Assembly: GCF_019417665.1 (NCBI RefSeq)
Contig: NZ_DXUU01000016.1
Coordinates: 1 to 53,554, forward strand
DNA length: 53,554 nucleotides
Origin: Ruminococcus sp.
Lineage (GTDB): Bacteria; Bacillota; Clostridia; Oscillospirales; Ruminococcaceae
Direction of reading: 5' to 3'
The notes beneath the pieces are model-generated. The model saw only the letters and a program-made list of their open reading frames with translations. It was not told the origin of the DNA and made no database searches. Each line of letters starts with the position of its first letter. Position 1 is the stretch's first letter. Of the stretch, positions 24,743 through 32,931 are shown one piece after another. The position numbers and the translations under genes are program-made.

Positions 24743-26476
24743 ATGGCATTAGACGGTGCATATTTACACGCAGTACGGCAGGAACTTCTGCCGCTCATTG
24801 ATTCCCGTATTGAAAAGATTCACCAGCCGGCACGGGAAGAGCTGATCCTGGCACTTCGCAGCCGTACCGGCGGAGCAAAGATCCTTATTTCCTGCGCCGC
24901 AGACCGGGCACGGGTACACCTGACCCAGGTGACAGTGGAAAATCCGAAAACGCCGCCTATGTTCTGTATGCTCCTGCGGAAACGCCTTGGGAACGGCAAG
25001 CTGCTGGATATCCGCCAGGACGGTTTGGAGCGTGTGCTGTACTTCGACTTTTCCTGCGTCAACGAACTGGGAGATGTGGTACAGCTGACGCTTGCCTGTG
25101 AGATCATGGGGCGGTACTCCAACCTGATCCTCATTGATGAAAAAGGCATTGTCATCGACAGCATGAAGCGTGTGGATGCCACCATGTCCAGCAAGCGTCT
25201 GGTACTGCCGGGCGTTACCTATAAAATGCCGCCCCGGGACGACCGCCTGAATTTCCTGACCGCTTCTGACGAGGAGATATGTACTGTAGTTGCTTCGAAA
25301 AATGCAGAGCTGTCTAAGGCGCTCCTACAGACCTTTGAGGGTGTTTCTCCGGTGCTTGTCCGGGAATGGGCATATTACGCCGGACAGGGCGCAGCGTGCC
25401 GTGCAGAAGCGCTTACAGACGATCAGAGAGATCGTTTGTGCTATACCATCCACCGCTCCAAGGAAATGCTGGAGCAGGGCACGGAAGTCTACACCATGGT
25501 CAGCACCCGGGAAGGACAGCTCAAGGACTTCTCCTTCCTGCCTCTGCATCAGTATGGTACGCTTATGGTGACGAAAACCATGCCGTCGGCGTGCGAACTG
25601 TTGGATGAATTTTTCGCCAGCCGTGACCATGCAGCAAGACTGAAACAGCGTGCCAATGACCTGTTCCATCTGCTGCTCCACGCCACAGAGCGTATCCAGC
25701 GGCGTATTGTTTCCCAGTCGGAGGAACTGGACGCTTGTGAGGAAAAGGACGCCTTGAGGCATAAGGCTGACCTCATTTCGGCGAATCTCTACCGGCTGCA
25801 CAAGGGTGATACCACGGCAGAACTGGAAGATTTCTACGACCCAGAGTGCCCCACGGTTACCATTGAACTGGATGCCCGTCTGACGCCGCCGCAGAATGCG
25901 CAGAAATATTATCAGGCTTACAAAAAGGCGTGTACGGCGGAAAAGATCCTGACCGAGCAGATTGCAAAGGGCAGGGAAGAACTGGCATATCTGGACAGCG
26001 TACTGGATGTGCTGAGCCGTGCGGAGACGGAAAATGATCTGGAACAGCTGCGCACAGAGCTTGCAGAACAGGGGTATCTGCGGCTTCTGCGGCGCAAGGG
26101 CAAGCCGCCGAAATCCCTGCCGCCTATGGAGTTTACAGCTTCGGACGGCACACGGATTCTCGTGGGACGCAACAACCGCCAGAATGATCAGCTAACCCTG
26201 AAAACGGCAAATAAAAACGACATCTGGCTGCATACCCAGAATATTCCCGGCTCTCATGTGATTCTGGAGACCGGGGGCAAAGAGCCGTCTCAGCAGGTAT
26301 TGGAGGAAGCGGCGCAGCTGGCGGCATATCACAGTAAGGCACGGGATTCCGCACAAGTTCCGGTAGATTATTGCCCGGTTAGGTTTGTGAAAAAACCAGC
26401 AGGTGCAAAGCCGGGGATGGTGATCTTCTCCAACCAGCATACGCTATATGTGACGCCGAAAGGAGATTTGTTATAG
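24743..26476 (+). CDS. rqcH: Ribosome quality control protein RqcH (NFACT family)
   Basis: A 577-residue NFACT protein, formerly called fibronectin-binding protein FbpA. NFACT-N starts MALDGAYLHAVRQELLPLID with the MGRYSNLILID segment near residue 130; a coiled-coil middle spans about 290-450; NFACT-R carries ILVGRNNRQNDQLTLKTANK (about 470-490) and DIWLHTQNIPGSHVI. It adds C-terminal alanine tails to nascent chains on split 50S subunits. The final 23 codons are repeated downstream at 27098-27166, suggesting that the last codons (GDLL) came with an inserted gene. Confidence 0.93.
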   Translation: MALDGAYLHAVRQELLPLIDSRIEKIHQPAREELILALRSRTGGAKILISCAADRARVHLTQVTVENPKTPPMFCMLLRKRLGNGKLLDIRQDGLERVLYFDFSCVNELGDVVQLTLACEIMGRYSNLILIDEKGIVIDSMKRVDATMSSKRLVLPGVTYKMPPRDDRLNFLTASDEEICTVVASKNAELSKALLQTFEGVSPVLVREWAYYAGQGAACRAEALTDDQRDRLCYTIHRSKEMLEQGTEVYTMVSTREGQLKDFSFLPLHQYGTLMVTKTMPSACELLDEFFASRDHAARLKQRANDLFHLLLHATERIQRRIVSQSEELDACEEKDALRHKADLISANLYRLHKGDTTAELEDFYDPECPTVTIELDARLTPPQNAQKYYQAYKKACTAEKILTEQIAKGREELAYLDSVLDVLSRAETENDLEQLRTELAEQGYLRLLRRKGKPPKSLPPMEFTASDGTRILVGRNNRQNDQLTLKTANKNDIWLHTQNIPGSHVILETGGKEPSQQVLEEAAQLAAYHSKARDSAQVPVDYCPVRFVKKPAGAKPGMVIFSNQHTLYVTPKGDLL

Positions 26477-26477
26477 T

Positions 26478-27098
26478 ATGACAATAGAAAAATTTGTGGA
26501 AAAGTTAAGCATGGAAATGCCGGAGAGCGATTTAGTGGAAAATCAATACCTAAATTCAATTTGTTGTAAAAACTTAGGGATATATTTATCTAAGCTTTTT
26601 GAAATTAATCCTACAATTCTATTAGTTGGTGAAGCACCCGGTTATAGAGGGTGTGCATTGACAGGGGTTCCATTTACAGCAGAATATAATATGATGGAAA
26701 TAGATAATTTGGTGTTGGGAAAGAGAAAAGGCTATGCAATAACTGATGAAAAGAAGACAAGCTATCAGAAAGAAGGATCCGCTACAATTATTTGGGACGT
26801 TCTGGAACAAGTGGAATTTATGCCTCTAATGTGGAATATTTACCCCCTTCATCCTCATAAAGCAGGGAATTTAAAGACAAATCGAACTCCAACAGAAATC
26901 GAAATGAAAAAAGGAATTCAATATATTGATGATCTTTTGGATATATTCAAAACAATTGAAAAGATTTATGCTCTTGGAAGAAAGTCTGAAACGCATTTAA
27001 GGTCACACTATACTGACAGAGAGATTATGTACATACGACATCCTGCGAATGGTGGAGGAAAAATGTGTAGGTCTGGTATAAAAAATATCTGCCCATAA
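26478..27098 (+). CDS. Uracil-DNA glycosylase superfamily protein
   Basis: A 206-residue protein with the UDG-type motif LLVGEAPGYRGCALTGVPFT (about residues 49-68) and a late HPANGGG-type loop after MYIRHP that resembles motif B of the superfamily. Such proteins excise or bind uracil in DNA; the subfamily is not a standard UNG or family 4, so the substrate is open. The gene is visibly more AT-rich than both neighbours, starts one base after the rqcH stop, and is bracketed by two copies of the rqcH 3' end. Its ribosome binding site AAAGGAG lies inside the last rqcH codons. These are signs of horizontal arrival. Confidence 0.8.
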   Translation: MTIEKFVEKLSMEMPESDLVENQYLNSICCKNLGIYLSKLFEINPTILLVGEAPGYRGCALTGVPFTAEYNMMEIDNLVLGKRKGYAITDEKKTSYQKEGSATIIWDVLEQVEFMPLMWNIYPLHPHKAGNLKTNRTPTEIEMKKGIQYIDDLLDIFKTIEKIYALGRKSETHLRSHYTDREIMYIRHPANGGGKMCRSGIKNICP

Positions 27099-27184
27099 AA
27101 CCGGCAGGTGCAAAGCCGGGGATGGTGATTTTTTCTAATCAACATACGTTGTATGTGATGCCAAAACAGATGGAACAAGAATAA
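27098..27184 (+). pseudogene. Displaced 3' end of rqcH
   Basis: In frame, this strip reads KPAGAKPGMVIFSNQHTLYV, then MPKQMEQE and a stop. It matches the rqcH C-terminus at 26393-26461 (KPAGAKPGMVIFSNQHTLYV, then TPK). Nearly all nucleotide differences are silent third-base transitions. It has no start or upstream part, and it begins right at the stop codon of the inserted gene. It is best read as the former or donor tail of rqcH. Confidence 0.88.
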
Positions 27185-27229
27185 TGGTATAAATAAGTGT
27201 AAATCATATGAGAAAAAGGGGGAGATACC

Positions 27230-27754
27230 ATGCAGCCTATACGACTGAACGAAGCCTTTTTCCACCGGGACTGCCTGGAAGTTGCTCCAGATCTGGTGGG
27301 GAAACTGCTCCTGCGCCGGCTGCCTGACGGGACGATCTTGCAGGAGCGTATTGCCGAGACAGAGGCATACCGGGGCGAGGAAGATCTGGCTTGTCATGCC
27401 TCCAAAGGCAGAACGCCCCGGACAGAATTGCTCTATCGGGAAAGCGGCGTGATCTATATTTATCTCTGTTACGGGATGCACTGGCTGATGAATGTCATTA
27501 CAGGCGAGCCGGAACAACCCCAGGGTGTGCTCTTTCGTGCAGGAGAGATCCACAATGGTCCGGCAAAACTGACAAAATACCTGCAAATCGACAAGGCATT
27601 GAATGGGGACAGTTTTGTCACCTGCCCGGATCTGTGGATCGCAGACGATGGATTTCGTCCGGAACTGCGCACCGATGTGCGTGTGGGCATTGATTATGCT
27701 GGGGAACATTGGAAAAATATGCCCTGGCGGTGGATCGCCGATGTGAGAAAATAA
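27230..27754 (+). CDS. 3-methyladenine DNA glycosylase (AAG/MPG family)
   Basis: A 174-residue enzyme of the alkyladenine glycosylase family: LNEAFFHRDCLEVAPDLVGK at the start, the catalytic-region IAETEAYRGEEDLACHASKG (about 42-61), RTPRTELLYRESGVIYIYLC-type stretch and YGMHWLMNVI, and NGPAKLTKYL. The general-base glutamate sits in AETEAY. It flips and excises alkylated purines. It is slightly short but complete. Start at ATG 27230 after AAGGGGGAG. With the preceding gene it makes two DNA glycosylases side by side. Confidence 0.92.
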   Translation: MQPIRLNEAFFHRDCLEVAPDLVGKLLLRRLPDGTILQERIAETEAYRGEEDLACHASKGRTPRTELLYRESGVIYIYLCYGMHWLMNVITGEPEQPQGVLFRAGEIHNGPAKLTKYLQIDKALNGDSFVTCPDLWIADDGFRPELRTDVRVGIDYAGEHWKNMPWRWIADVRK

Positions 27755-27799
27755 AAAGAATAACTGTTTGGGCTGGAAACGCAAGACAGTTATTCTTTT
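27754..27799. terminator. Terminator after the DNA glycosylase gene
   Basis: AAAAGAATAACTGT (27754-27767) pairs with ACAGTTATTCTTTT (27786-27799); A and T runs at its two ends let it work in both directions. Confidence 0.85.
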
Positions 27800-27817
27800 A
27801 TAATTATCCTTATAAAT

Positions 27818-27863
27818 AAAAAAGCGACAGTGCAGCCAAAAGCCACACTGCCGCTTTTTATTT
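27818..27863. terminator. Bidirectional terminator between convergent genes
   Basis: AAAAAGCG-CAGTG pairs with CACTG-CGCTTTTT with one mismatch (27818-27857). It mainly serves the ispH-rpsA transcript arriving from the right. Confidence 0.8.
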
Positions 27864-27895
27864 TACCTTGTCAAAAAAGAATCTCTGGACTGGGA

Positions 27896-29848
27896 TTATT
27901 CCTCGTCCTCAGCAACGTCCTCATCCTCCAGCAGAGCACGCATGGAGATGGAGATGCGCTTGTTCTCGATGTCGATGTCAATGATCTTAACATCAACAGT
28001 ATCGCCAACAGAAACGATATCCTTGACATTTTCAACACGCTTGTCAGCCAGCTGAGAAATGTGGATCAGACCGTCTACGCCGTCAATGATCTGTGCAAAT
28101 GCGCCAAAAGGTGTGATGGAAACGATGGTAACCGGGATCACATCGCCAACGCTGTAGTTTGCCTTGAACTTCTCCCACGGGTTGTCCTCCGGCTTCTTGT
28201 AGCCCAGAGAAATGCGGTTGTTTTCACGATCCAGATCCTTGATGAATACTTCAATGTAGTCTCCCACGTTGACAACTTCGCTGGGGTGCTTGATGCGCTT
28301 CCAGGACAGCTCGGAGATATGAACCATGCCATCGATGCCGCCCAGATCTACGAATGCGCCGTAGCTGGTCAGGGACTTGACTTCGCCCTTGTATACCTTG
28401 CCCACTTCAGCAGTTTCCCAGAATGCTTCCTTTGCGGCATCCTTTTCAGCCTTCAGAACAGCCTTGATAGAGCCGACAGCTCTTCTGCGGTGTTCGTTGA
28501 CTTCCAGGATGGTGAAACGCTGGGTGGTCTTTACCAGAGAATCCATCTCTGCACCTCTCGGCAGACCGCTCTGGGATGCCGGGATAAATACGCGAACGCC
28601 GGCATAAGTGATGATCACGCCGCCCTTGACAGCTGCGTTTACGGTGCCTTCCAGAATTGCACCCTCATCCTTCGCCTTGATGATCTCTTCGAAACCCTTC
28701 ATCTCATCGACCTTTTTCTTGGACAGGGTCACAATACCCTCCTGGTCGTTGATCTTGGTTACGATCAGATCCAGCTCGTCGCCGATAGCAACAACATCAG
28801 CAGGCTTCTTGGAAGGATCGTCTGTCAGTTCGCTCAGCGGTACATAACCAGTGTGCTTTGTGCCGACATCTACGATAGCTTCCGTATTGTTCAGCGAGCA
28901 GACGGTACCCTTTACCTTTTCCCCTGTATGTATTTTTTTGAAGGACTGATCCAGTGCTTCGGCGAAGTTGATGTCCTCCTCCATGGTGTTGTTATCCATA
29001 ATTTCAGTCATAGTTTGTTGAACCTCCTTAATGATATGTGCCGGTGTGGACGCGCCGGCTGTAATCCCGATCTTCTCGGCATTACATAGGTCTAAAGTGT
29101 AAAGCTCATCCGAATTCTCAATATGATAAGACCTACAGTTTCTGTTGCAGACATGATACAGCTTTACGGTGTTAGAGCTGTGTCTGCCGCCCACAATGAT
29201 CATTAAATCTGACTTGCGAGAGAGTTTGTCTGCGTCGGACTGCCGCACTTGAGTTGCGTGGCAGATTGTATCGTAAACCATAATATTCGGGTTGTCCTTG
29301 GGAAGAGCTTCTAAACACTTTTCCCATACTAATATATTATACGTTGTTTGCGCAACAATTGCAAGCTTTTTATACGAATTCGATAATTTTTTTTGAAAAA
29401 AATTGTTTAGGGCTTCTTCACTTTCAAAAACAAAGCAATTTCCTTTGCAATGTCCAACGATCGCAGCGACTTCCGGATGATTTGCATCTCCGGCAATGAG
29501 GACAAAATCTCCGTCTGCAGTATGCTTTTCCACAATGCGGTGGATCTTGGCAACAAAGGGGCAGGTGGCATCCACATAGGGATTTCCGGCACGTTCCAGT
29601 TCTGCATAGACATCGGCGCTGACACCGTGGGAGCGAATGACCACACATTCGCCGGGTTGAAGTTCTGAAATGGAATGAACGATACGGGCACCTTTCTGAG
29701 TCAGGTCGTCGACCACATTCTGGTTATGGATAATGGGTCCCAGAGTGGCCACGGATTTATAGTGTTCCAGTGCCTGGTAGCAGAGCTTTACGGCACGGTC
29801 TACGCCGAAGCAGAATCCGGCAGAGTCGGCAACGGTGATCTGAGCCAT
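27896..29848 (-). CDS. ispH: Fusion of HMBPP reductase IspH and ribosomal protein S1
   Basis: A single 650-residue reading frame. Residues 1-285 are IspH, the [4Fe-4S] enzyme that makes IPP and DMAPP at the end of the MEP pathway, with cluster cysteines in AGFCFGVDRA, VDATCPFVAK and YDTICHATQVRQ. After a short acidic linker come four S1 RNA-binding domains (about 305-370, 390-455, 475-545 and 560-630), for example GKVYKGEVKSLTSYGAFVDL. This ispH-rpsA fusion is well known in Clostridia. GGAGG precedes the ATG, which lies 3 bases after the plsC stop. The acidic C-terminus EDEDVAEDEE is normal. Confidence 0.95.
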   Translation of the reverse strand: MAQITVADSAGFCFGVDRAVKLCYQALEHYKSVATLGPIIHNQNVVDDLTQKGARIVHSISELQPGECVVIRSHGVSADVYAELERAGNPYVDATCPFVAKIHRIVEKHTADGDFVLIAGDANHPEVAAIVGHCKGNCFVFESEEALNNFFQKKLSNSYKKLAIVAQTTYNILVWEKCLEALPKDNPNIMVYDTICHATQVRQSDADKLSRKSDLMIIVGGRHSSNTVKLYHVCNRNCRSYHIENSDELYTLDLCNAEKIGITAGASTPAHIIKEVQQTMTEIMDNNTMEEDINFAEALDQSFKKIHTGEKVKGTVCSLNNTEAIVDVGTKHTGYVPLSELTDDPSKKPADVVAIGDELDLIVTKINDQEGIVTLSKKKVDEMKGFEEIIKAKDEGAILEGTVNAAVKGGVIITYAGVRVFIPASQSGLPRGAEMDSLVKTTQRFTILEVNEHRRRAVGSIKAVLKAEKDAAKEAFWETAEVGKVYKGEVKSLTSYGAFVDLGGIDGMVHISELSWKRIKHPSEVVNVGDYIEVFIKDLDRENNRISLGYKKPEDNPWEKFKANYSVGDVIPVTIVSITPFGAFAQIIDGVDGLIHISQLADKRVENVKDIVSVGDTVDVKIIDIDIENKRISISMRALLEDEDVAEDEE

Positions 29849-29851
29849 GGT

Positions 29852-30601
29852 TTAGTCCTCCGTTTTTTCAGGGGCAGATGTATCTGCCTGTCTTTTCTGT
29901 TTCAATTCGGCACGGCGCTGCTTTTGCGCAATTTCAATGGACGTGCGTTTTTTTGGTTCGTCGTGGAGAATGGGAAAGGGCGGATCTTCCTCCACCATTT
30001 CCCGGATAGCATCCATAATATCCTTGCGCATGGCGTGCATATCGTGGGGCGTGGCGTTTTCGTCCAGTCCGTAGTCAGCGGCATAGATGGGTTTTCCCAC
30101 CCGGACGCAGATACGGCTGCGGAAGTGAAGATTGTTGGAATCGAAGATCAATCCCACAGGAACGACCGGCTTGCCGCTGCGTGCTGCCAGGACGCAAACA
30201 CCGCTTTTACCTCTGCCCACTTTGCCGTCTGTGTGACGAGTGCCTTCCGGGAAAATGGTTAGATGGCGGCGCTTTTCCAGACGGCGTGTTGCCTCAGAGA
30301 GCATGTCATAGGACGGATCCTTGCTGTTGGATGTAGGGAATGCACCCATGAACCGGATAAAGCCGCCGAATACGGGATTTTTGAACAGCGGTTCTTTTGC
30401 GATATAGTTGAACGGATGGGGTGCTGCCATTGCCACGAGTACCGGGTCGAGGTAGCTGCGGTGGTTGGAAGCGAAAATGACAGCAGTTTTTTTCGGTACA
30501 TTTTCCCGTCCCTCGAATTGGATGCGATAGTAGAACAGGAACAGAAACCGTACGATGTAATAGGCGATGCGATAGAAAAATACGACAATGGGATAAGGCA
30601 A
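29852..30601 (-). CDS. plsC: 1-acyl-sn-glycerol-3-phosphate acyltransferase
   Basis: A 249-residue PlsC-family acyltransferase that makes phosphatidic acid. N-terminal hydrophobic segment (about 1-22), then the catalytic box NHRSYLDPV (the HX4D motif, about residue 51) and the acceptor-binding FPEGTRHTDGKVGRGKSG. It starts with TTG at 30601, with AAGGAGG seven bases upstream. The C-terminal 40 residues are charged and probably disordered (KKRTSIEIAQKQRRAELKQK). It sits between cmk and ispH-rpsA, a common clostridial order. Confidence 0.93.
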   Translation of the reverse strand: MPYPIVVFFYRIAYYIVRFLFLFYYRIQFEGRENVPKKTAVIFASNHRSYLDPVLVAMAAPHPFNYIAKEPLFKNPVFGGFIRFMGAFPTSNSKDPSYDMLSEATRRLEKRRHLTIFPEGTRHTDGKVGRGKSGVCVLAARSGKPVVPVGLIFDSNNLHFRSRICVRVGKPIYAADYGLDENATPHDMHAMRKDIMDAIREMVEEDPPFPILHDEPKKRTSIEIAQKQRRAELKQKRQADTSAPEKTED

Positions 30602-30720
30602 GTGATGACCTCCTTTTCAAGTGAAATTGTAAAATCTAAAAATGTTTCTTAACCGTTTTCACGAAGGGTGCTCATCATGCTGATCCAGTTTGCCCCTTCT
30701 TTCAGCAGATTCAGAACAAC

Positions 30721-31389
30721 TTACTCCAGATCCAACCGTTCCTCAATGAGATCCAGGATTTCCTCGCACACCTCATGAAATCCCATCGTTGTGCTGTCAA
30801 TGAGCACAGCATCCTTTGCCTGCTTCAAGGGTGCAACTTCACGGTGCATGTCATTATAATCCCGCTGTTTGATCTCCTCCAGAAGCTGCTCATAGGACGG
30901 CGCATCAGGCTTGTCCTCCAGTTCCAGATACCGGCGGCTGGCACGTTCCTCCGCAGAAGCCGTCAGATAAATTTTCAGATCGGCGTCCGGCAGTACCACA
31001 GTGCCGATATCTCTGCCATCCATAATGACATTATACTCTCGTGCAATATCTTTCTGGGTCTCCAGCAGGAATTCCCGCACTTCCGGCAGGGCAGAAACCT
31101 CTGATGCCTTCATGGAGATCTCCGGCGTACGGATCTTGTCGGTGATATTGTCACCGTTTAGAAAAATGCACTGAGTGCCGCCGAAATACTTCATTTCCAG
31201 ATGGCAGTCGTCCTCCAGTGCGTTCAGAAATTCCCGACGGGAAGAATATTCTGTGGAGAACAGGGCAATGGCACGATACAGCGCACCAGTGTCCACATAG
31301 ACAAATCCCAGCTCAGATGCCACCTCTCTGGCAATACTGCTTTTCCCGGCGCCCGCAGGGCCGTCGATGGCAATGTTAATCGTTTTCAT
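30721..31389 (-). CDS. cmk: Cytidylate kinase
   Basis: CMP/dCMP kinase of 222 residues: P-loop IAIDGPAGAGKSSIAREVAS at the N-terminus, VDTGALYRAIALF, and MDGRDIGTVVLPDADLKIYL in the centre, all diagnostic. It supplies CDP/dCDP for nucleic acid and phospholipid synthesis. AAGGAG precedes the ATG. The 119-base gap to plsC carries on the plus strand a short segment (GGGTGCTCATCATGCTGATC) resembling the entry of hairpin array B. Confidence 0.96.
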   Translation of the reverse strand: MKTINIAIDGPAGAGKSSIAREVASELGFVYVDTGALYRAIALFSTEYSSRREFLNALEDDCHLEMKYFGGTQCIFLNGDNITDKIRTPEISMKASEVSALPEVREFLLETQKDIAREYNVIMDGRDIGTVVLPDADLKIYLTASAEERASRRYLELEDKPDAPSYEQLLEEIKQRDYNDMHREVAPLKQAKDAVLIDSTTMGFHEVCEEILDLIEERLDLE

Positions 31390-31459
31390 AAGGTAACTCC
31401 TTTATGTATAATTTCAATATTGAACAAAAACTATGGTAGCAGGCGCTTATCCTGCCATA

Positions 31460-32707
31460 TTAAAATAATACCTGATCGGCTTCGCTCATGGCAAGTCCGG
31501 CGCTGTATGCCGTGGCAAAAGCAATTTGCAGATTAAAACCGCCTGTATAGCCGTCCACATCCAGAATCTCTCCGGCGAAATACAATCCCGGACAGCACTT
31601 GGATTCCATGGTCTTGGCGTTGACCTCCCGCACAGAAACGCCGCCTCTTGTGACAATGGCCTCCTCAATGGGGCGGAACGTTTTGACCTGAAGCGGTACA
31701 GCCTTCACCAGCTTTCCCAGTGTCAGCCGCTGTTCCCGTGTCATACTGTTGGCCTTGGTATCCGGTGGAATCCGGCATAGTTTCAGTACCGGAAGGATCA
31801 GCTTTGCCGGCAGCAGCGCGTGGAGAATATTCCCCAGATCACGATTTGGACTGTCCGTCAAATCACGCTGGATACGCTTGTCCAGCTGTTCCGGTGTCAG
31901 TCCTGGCTTCAGGTCGATTTCCATGCGGTAGTCCTGCGGTTGCCCCTTGCGCATAACAGCACTGGCGCTGAGTACCAAAGGACCTGATATACCGAAGTGG
32001 GTGAAGAGCATTTCCCCCAGTTCCTCAAAGACGCATTTGTCTCCCCGATACAGCCGGAGCGTGACATTCCGCAGGGACAATCCCATGGCATCCCGGCACC
32101 ATGTCTCTTCTGTTACCAAAGGTACTAGAGACGGCATGGGCGGCACAATGCTGTGTCCGGCTTTTTCCGCTAGTTGATACCCTATTCCTGTGGAACCAGT
32201 CTTGGGATAAGACACGCCGCCAGTAGCGAGAAGTGTCGTCCCTGCCCGGAATTCTCTGCCGTCCGCAGTGCGTACACCGCAGCAGCGGTTATTCTCCAGA
32301 ATGAGATGTTTTGCCCTGCATCGTATTACCGGGATTCCGGCACGGCGGATGGCTTTCTGGAGTGCCTGTACAACATCCTCCGCACGGTCGCTGACAGGGA
32401 ACACACGGTTTCCCCGTTCCGTTTTCAGGGGTACGCCCAATTCCTCGAAATATGCCATGACATCCTGGGGCATACACCGGGAAAAGGCACTGTACAAAAA
32501 TTTCCCGTTGCCGGGAATATTGGCGAGCAGTGTCTCTCTGTCGCAGTTGTTGGTCAGATTACAGCGTCCCTTTCCGGTAATGCGCAGCTTTCGTCCCAGC
32601 TGTTCGTTTTGTTCCAGAATGATGCAGCGTTTTCCGCTGCCGGCGGCAGTCAGGGCTGCAAACATGCCCCCAGGACCGCCGCCGATACATAAGTGGTCTG
32701 TTTCCAT
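31460..32707 (-). CDS. NAD(P)/FAD-dependent oxidoreductase, HI0933/BaiN family
   Basis: A 415-residue flavoprotein with the dinucleotide motif CIGGGPGGMFAALTAAGSGK, then LGRKLRITGKGRCNLTNNCD (about residues 37-56), GVSYPKTGSTGIGYQLAEKAG and a C-terminal GEILDVDGYTGGFNLQIAFA. These define the HI0933 family, which includes BaiN, a flavoprotein linked to bile-acid dehydroxylation, and many members without a known substrate. The family name does not establish the reaction here. Confidence 0.88.
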   Translation of the reverse strand: METDHLCIGGGPGGMFAALTAAGSGKRCIILEQNEQLGRKLRITGKGRCNLTNNCDRETLLANIPGNGKFLYSAFSRCMPQDVMAYFEELGVPLKTERGNRVFPVSDRAEDVVQALQKAIRRAGIPVIRCRAKHLILENNRCCGVRTADGREFRAGTTLLATGGVSYPKTGSTGIGYQLAEKAGHSIVPPMPSLVPLVTEETWCRDAMGLSLRNVTLRLYRGDKCVFEELGEMLFTHFGISGPLVLSASAVMRKGQPQDYRMEIDLKPGLTPEQLDKRIQRDLTDSPNRDLGNILHALLPAKLILPVLKLCRIPPDTKANSMTREQRLTLGKLVKAVPLQVKTFRPIEEAIVTRGGVSVREVNAKTMESKCCPGLYFAGEILDVDGYTGGFNLQIAFATAYSAGLAMSEADQVLF

Positions 32708-32713
32708 ATTACC

Positions 32714-32923
32714 TCACTGTTTCTTTAATTTTTTGGTACGTGCCAGGAGCTTTTCCCGCCGTATCCGTGTGGCTTCTGCATCCACTGCATAGCCGTTTGC
32801 TGTCTGGGTGAGAATGTCTCCCTCCCGTGCATTTTCCGGCAGCAGACTGCGTGCTGCCTGTATTATGCCGCTGTCTGTTTCCAGTACGGCAAGATCGCCT
32901 TCGAATCGGTCAATGATGATCAT
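32714..32923 (-). CDS. DUF3006 domain protein
   Basis: A small protein of 69 residues from the ATG at 32923; a GTG at 32935 that overlaps the upstream stop (GTGA) would add four. It reads MIIIDRFEGDLAVLETDSG and then a short acidic/basic remainder ending in KKLKKQ. DUF3006 proteins of this kind are repeatedly found directly next to MBL-fold ComEC-like proteins, as here, which argues for joint function. The function is unknown. Confidence 0.8.
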   Translation of the reverse strand: MIIIDRFEGDLAVLETDSGIIQAARSLLPENAREGDILTQTANGYAVDAEATRIRREKLLARTKKLKKQ

Positions 32924-32931
32924 AATGTCCC

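Noticed and set aside
27830..29089. 419-codon open frame antisense to ispH-rpsA
   Set aside because: Opposite the S1 repeats, no ribosome binding site, composition mirrors the real gene.
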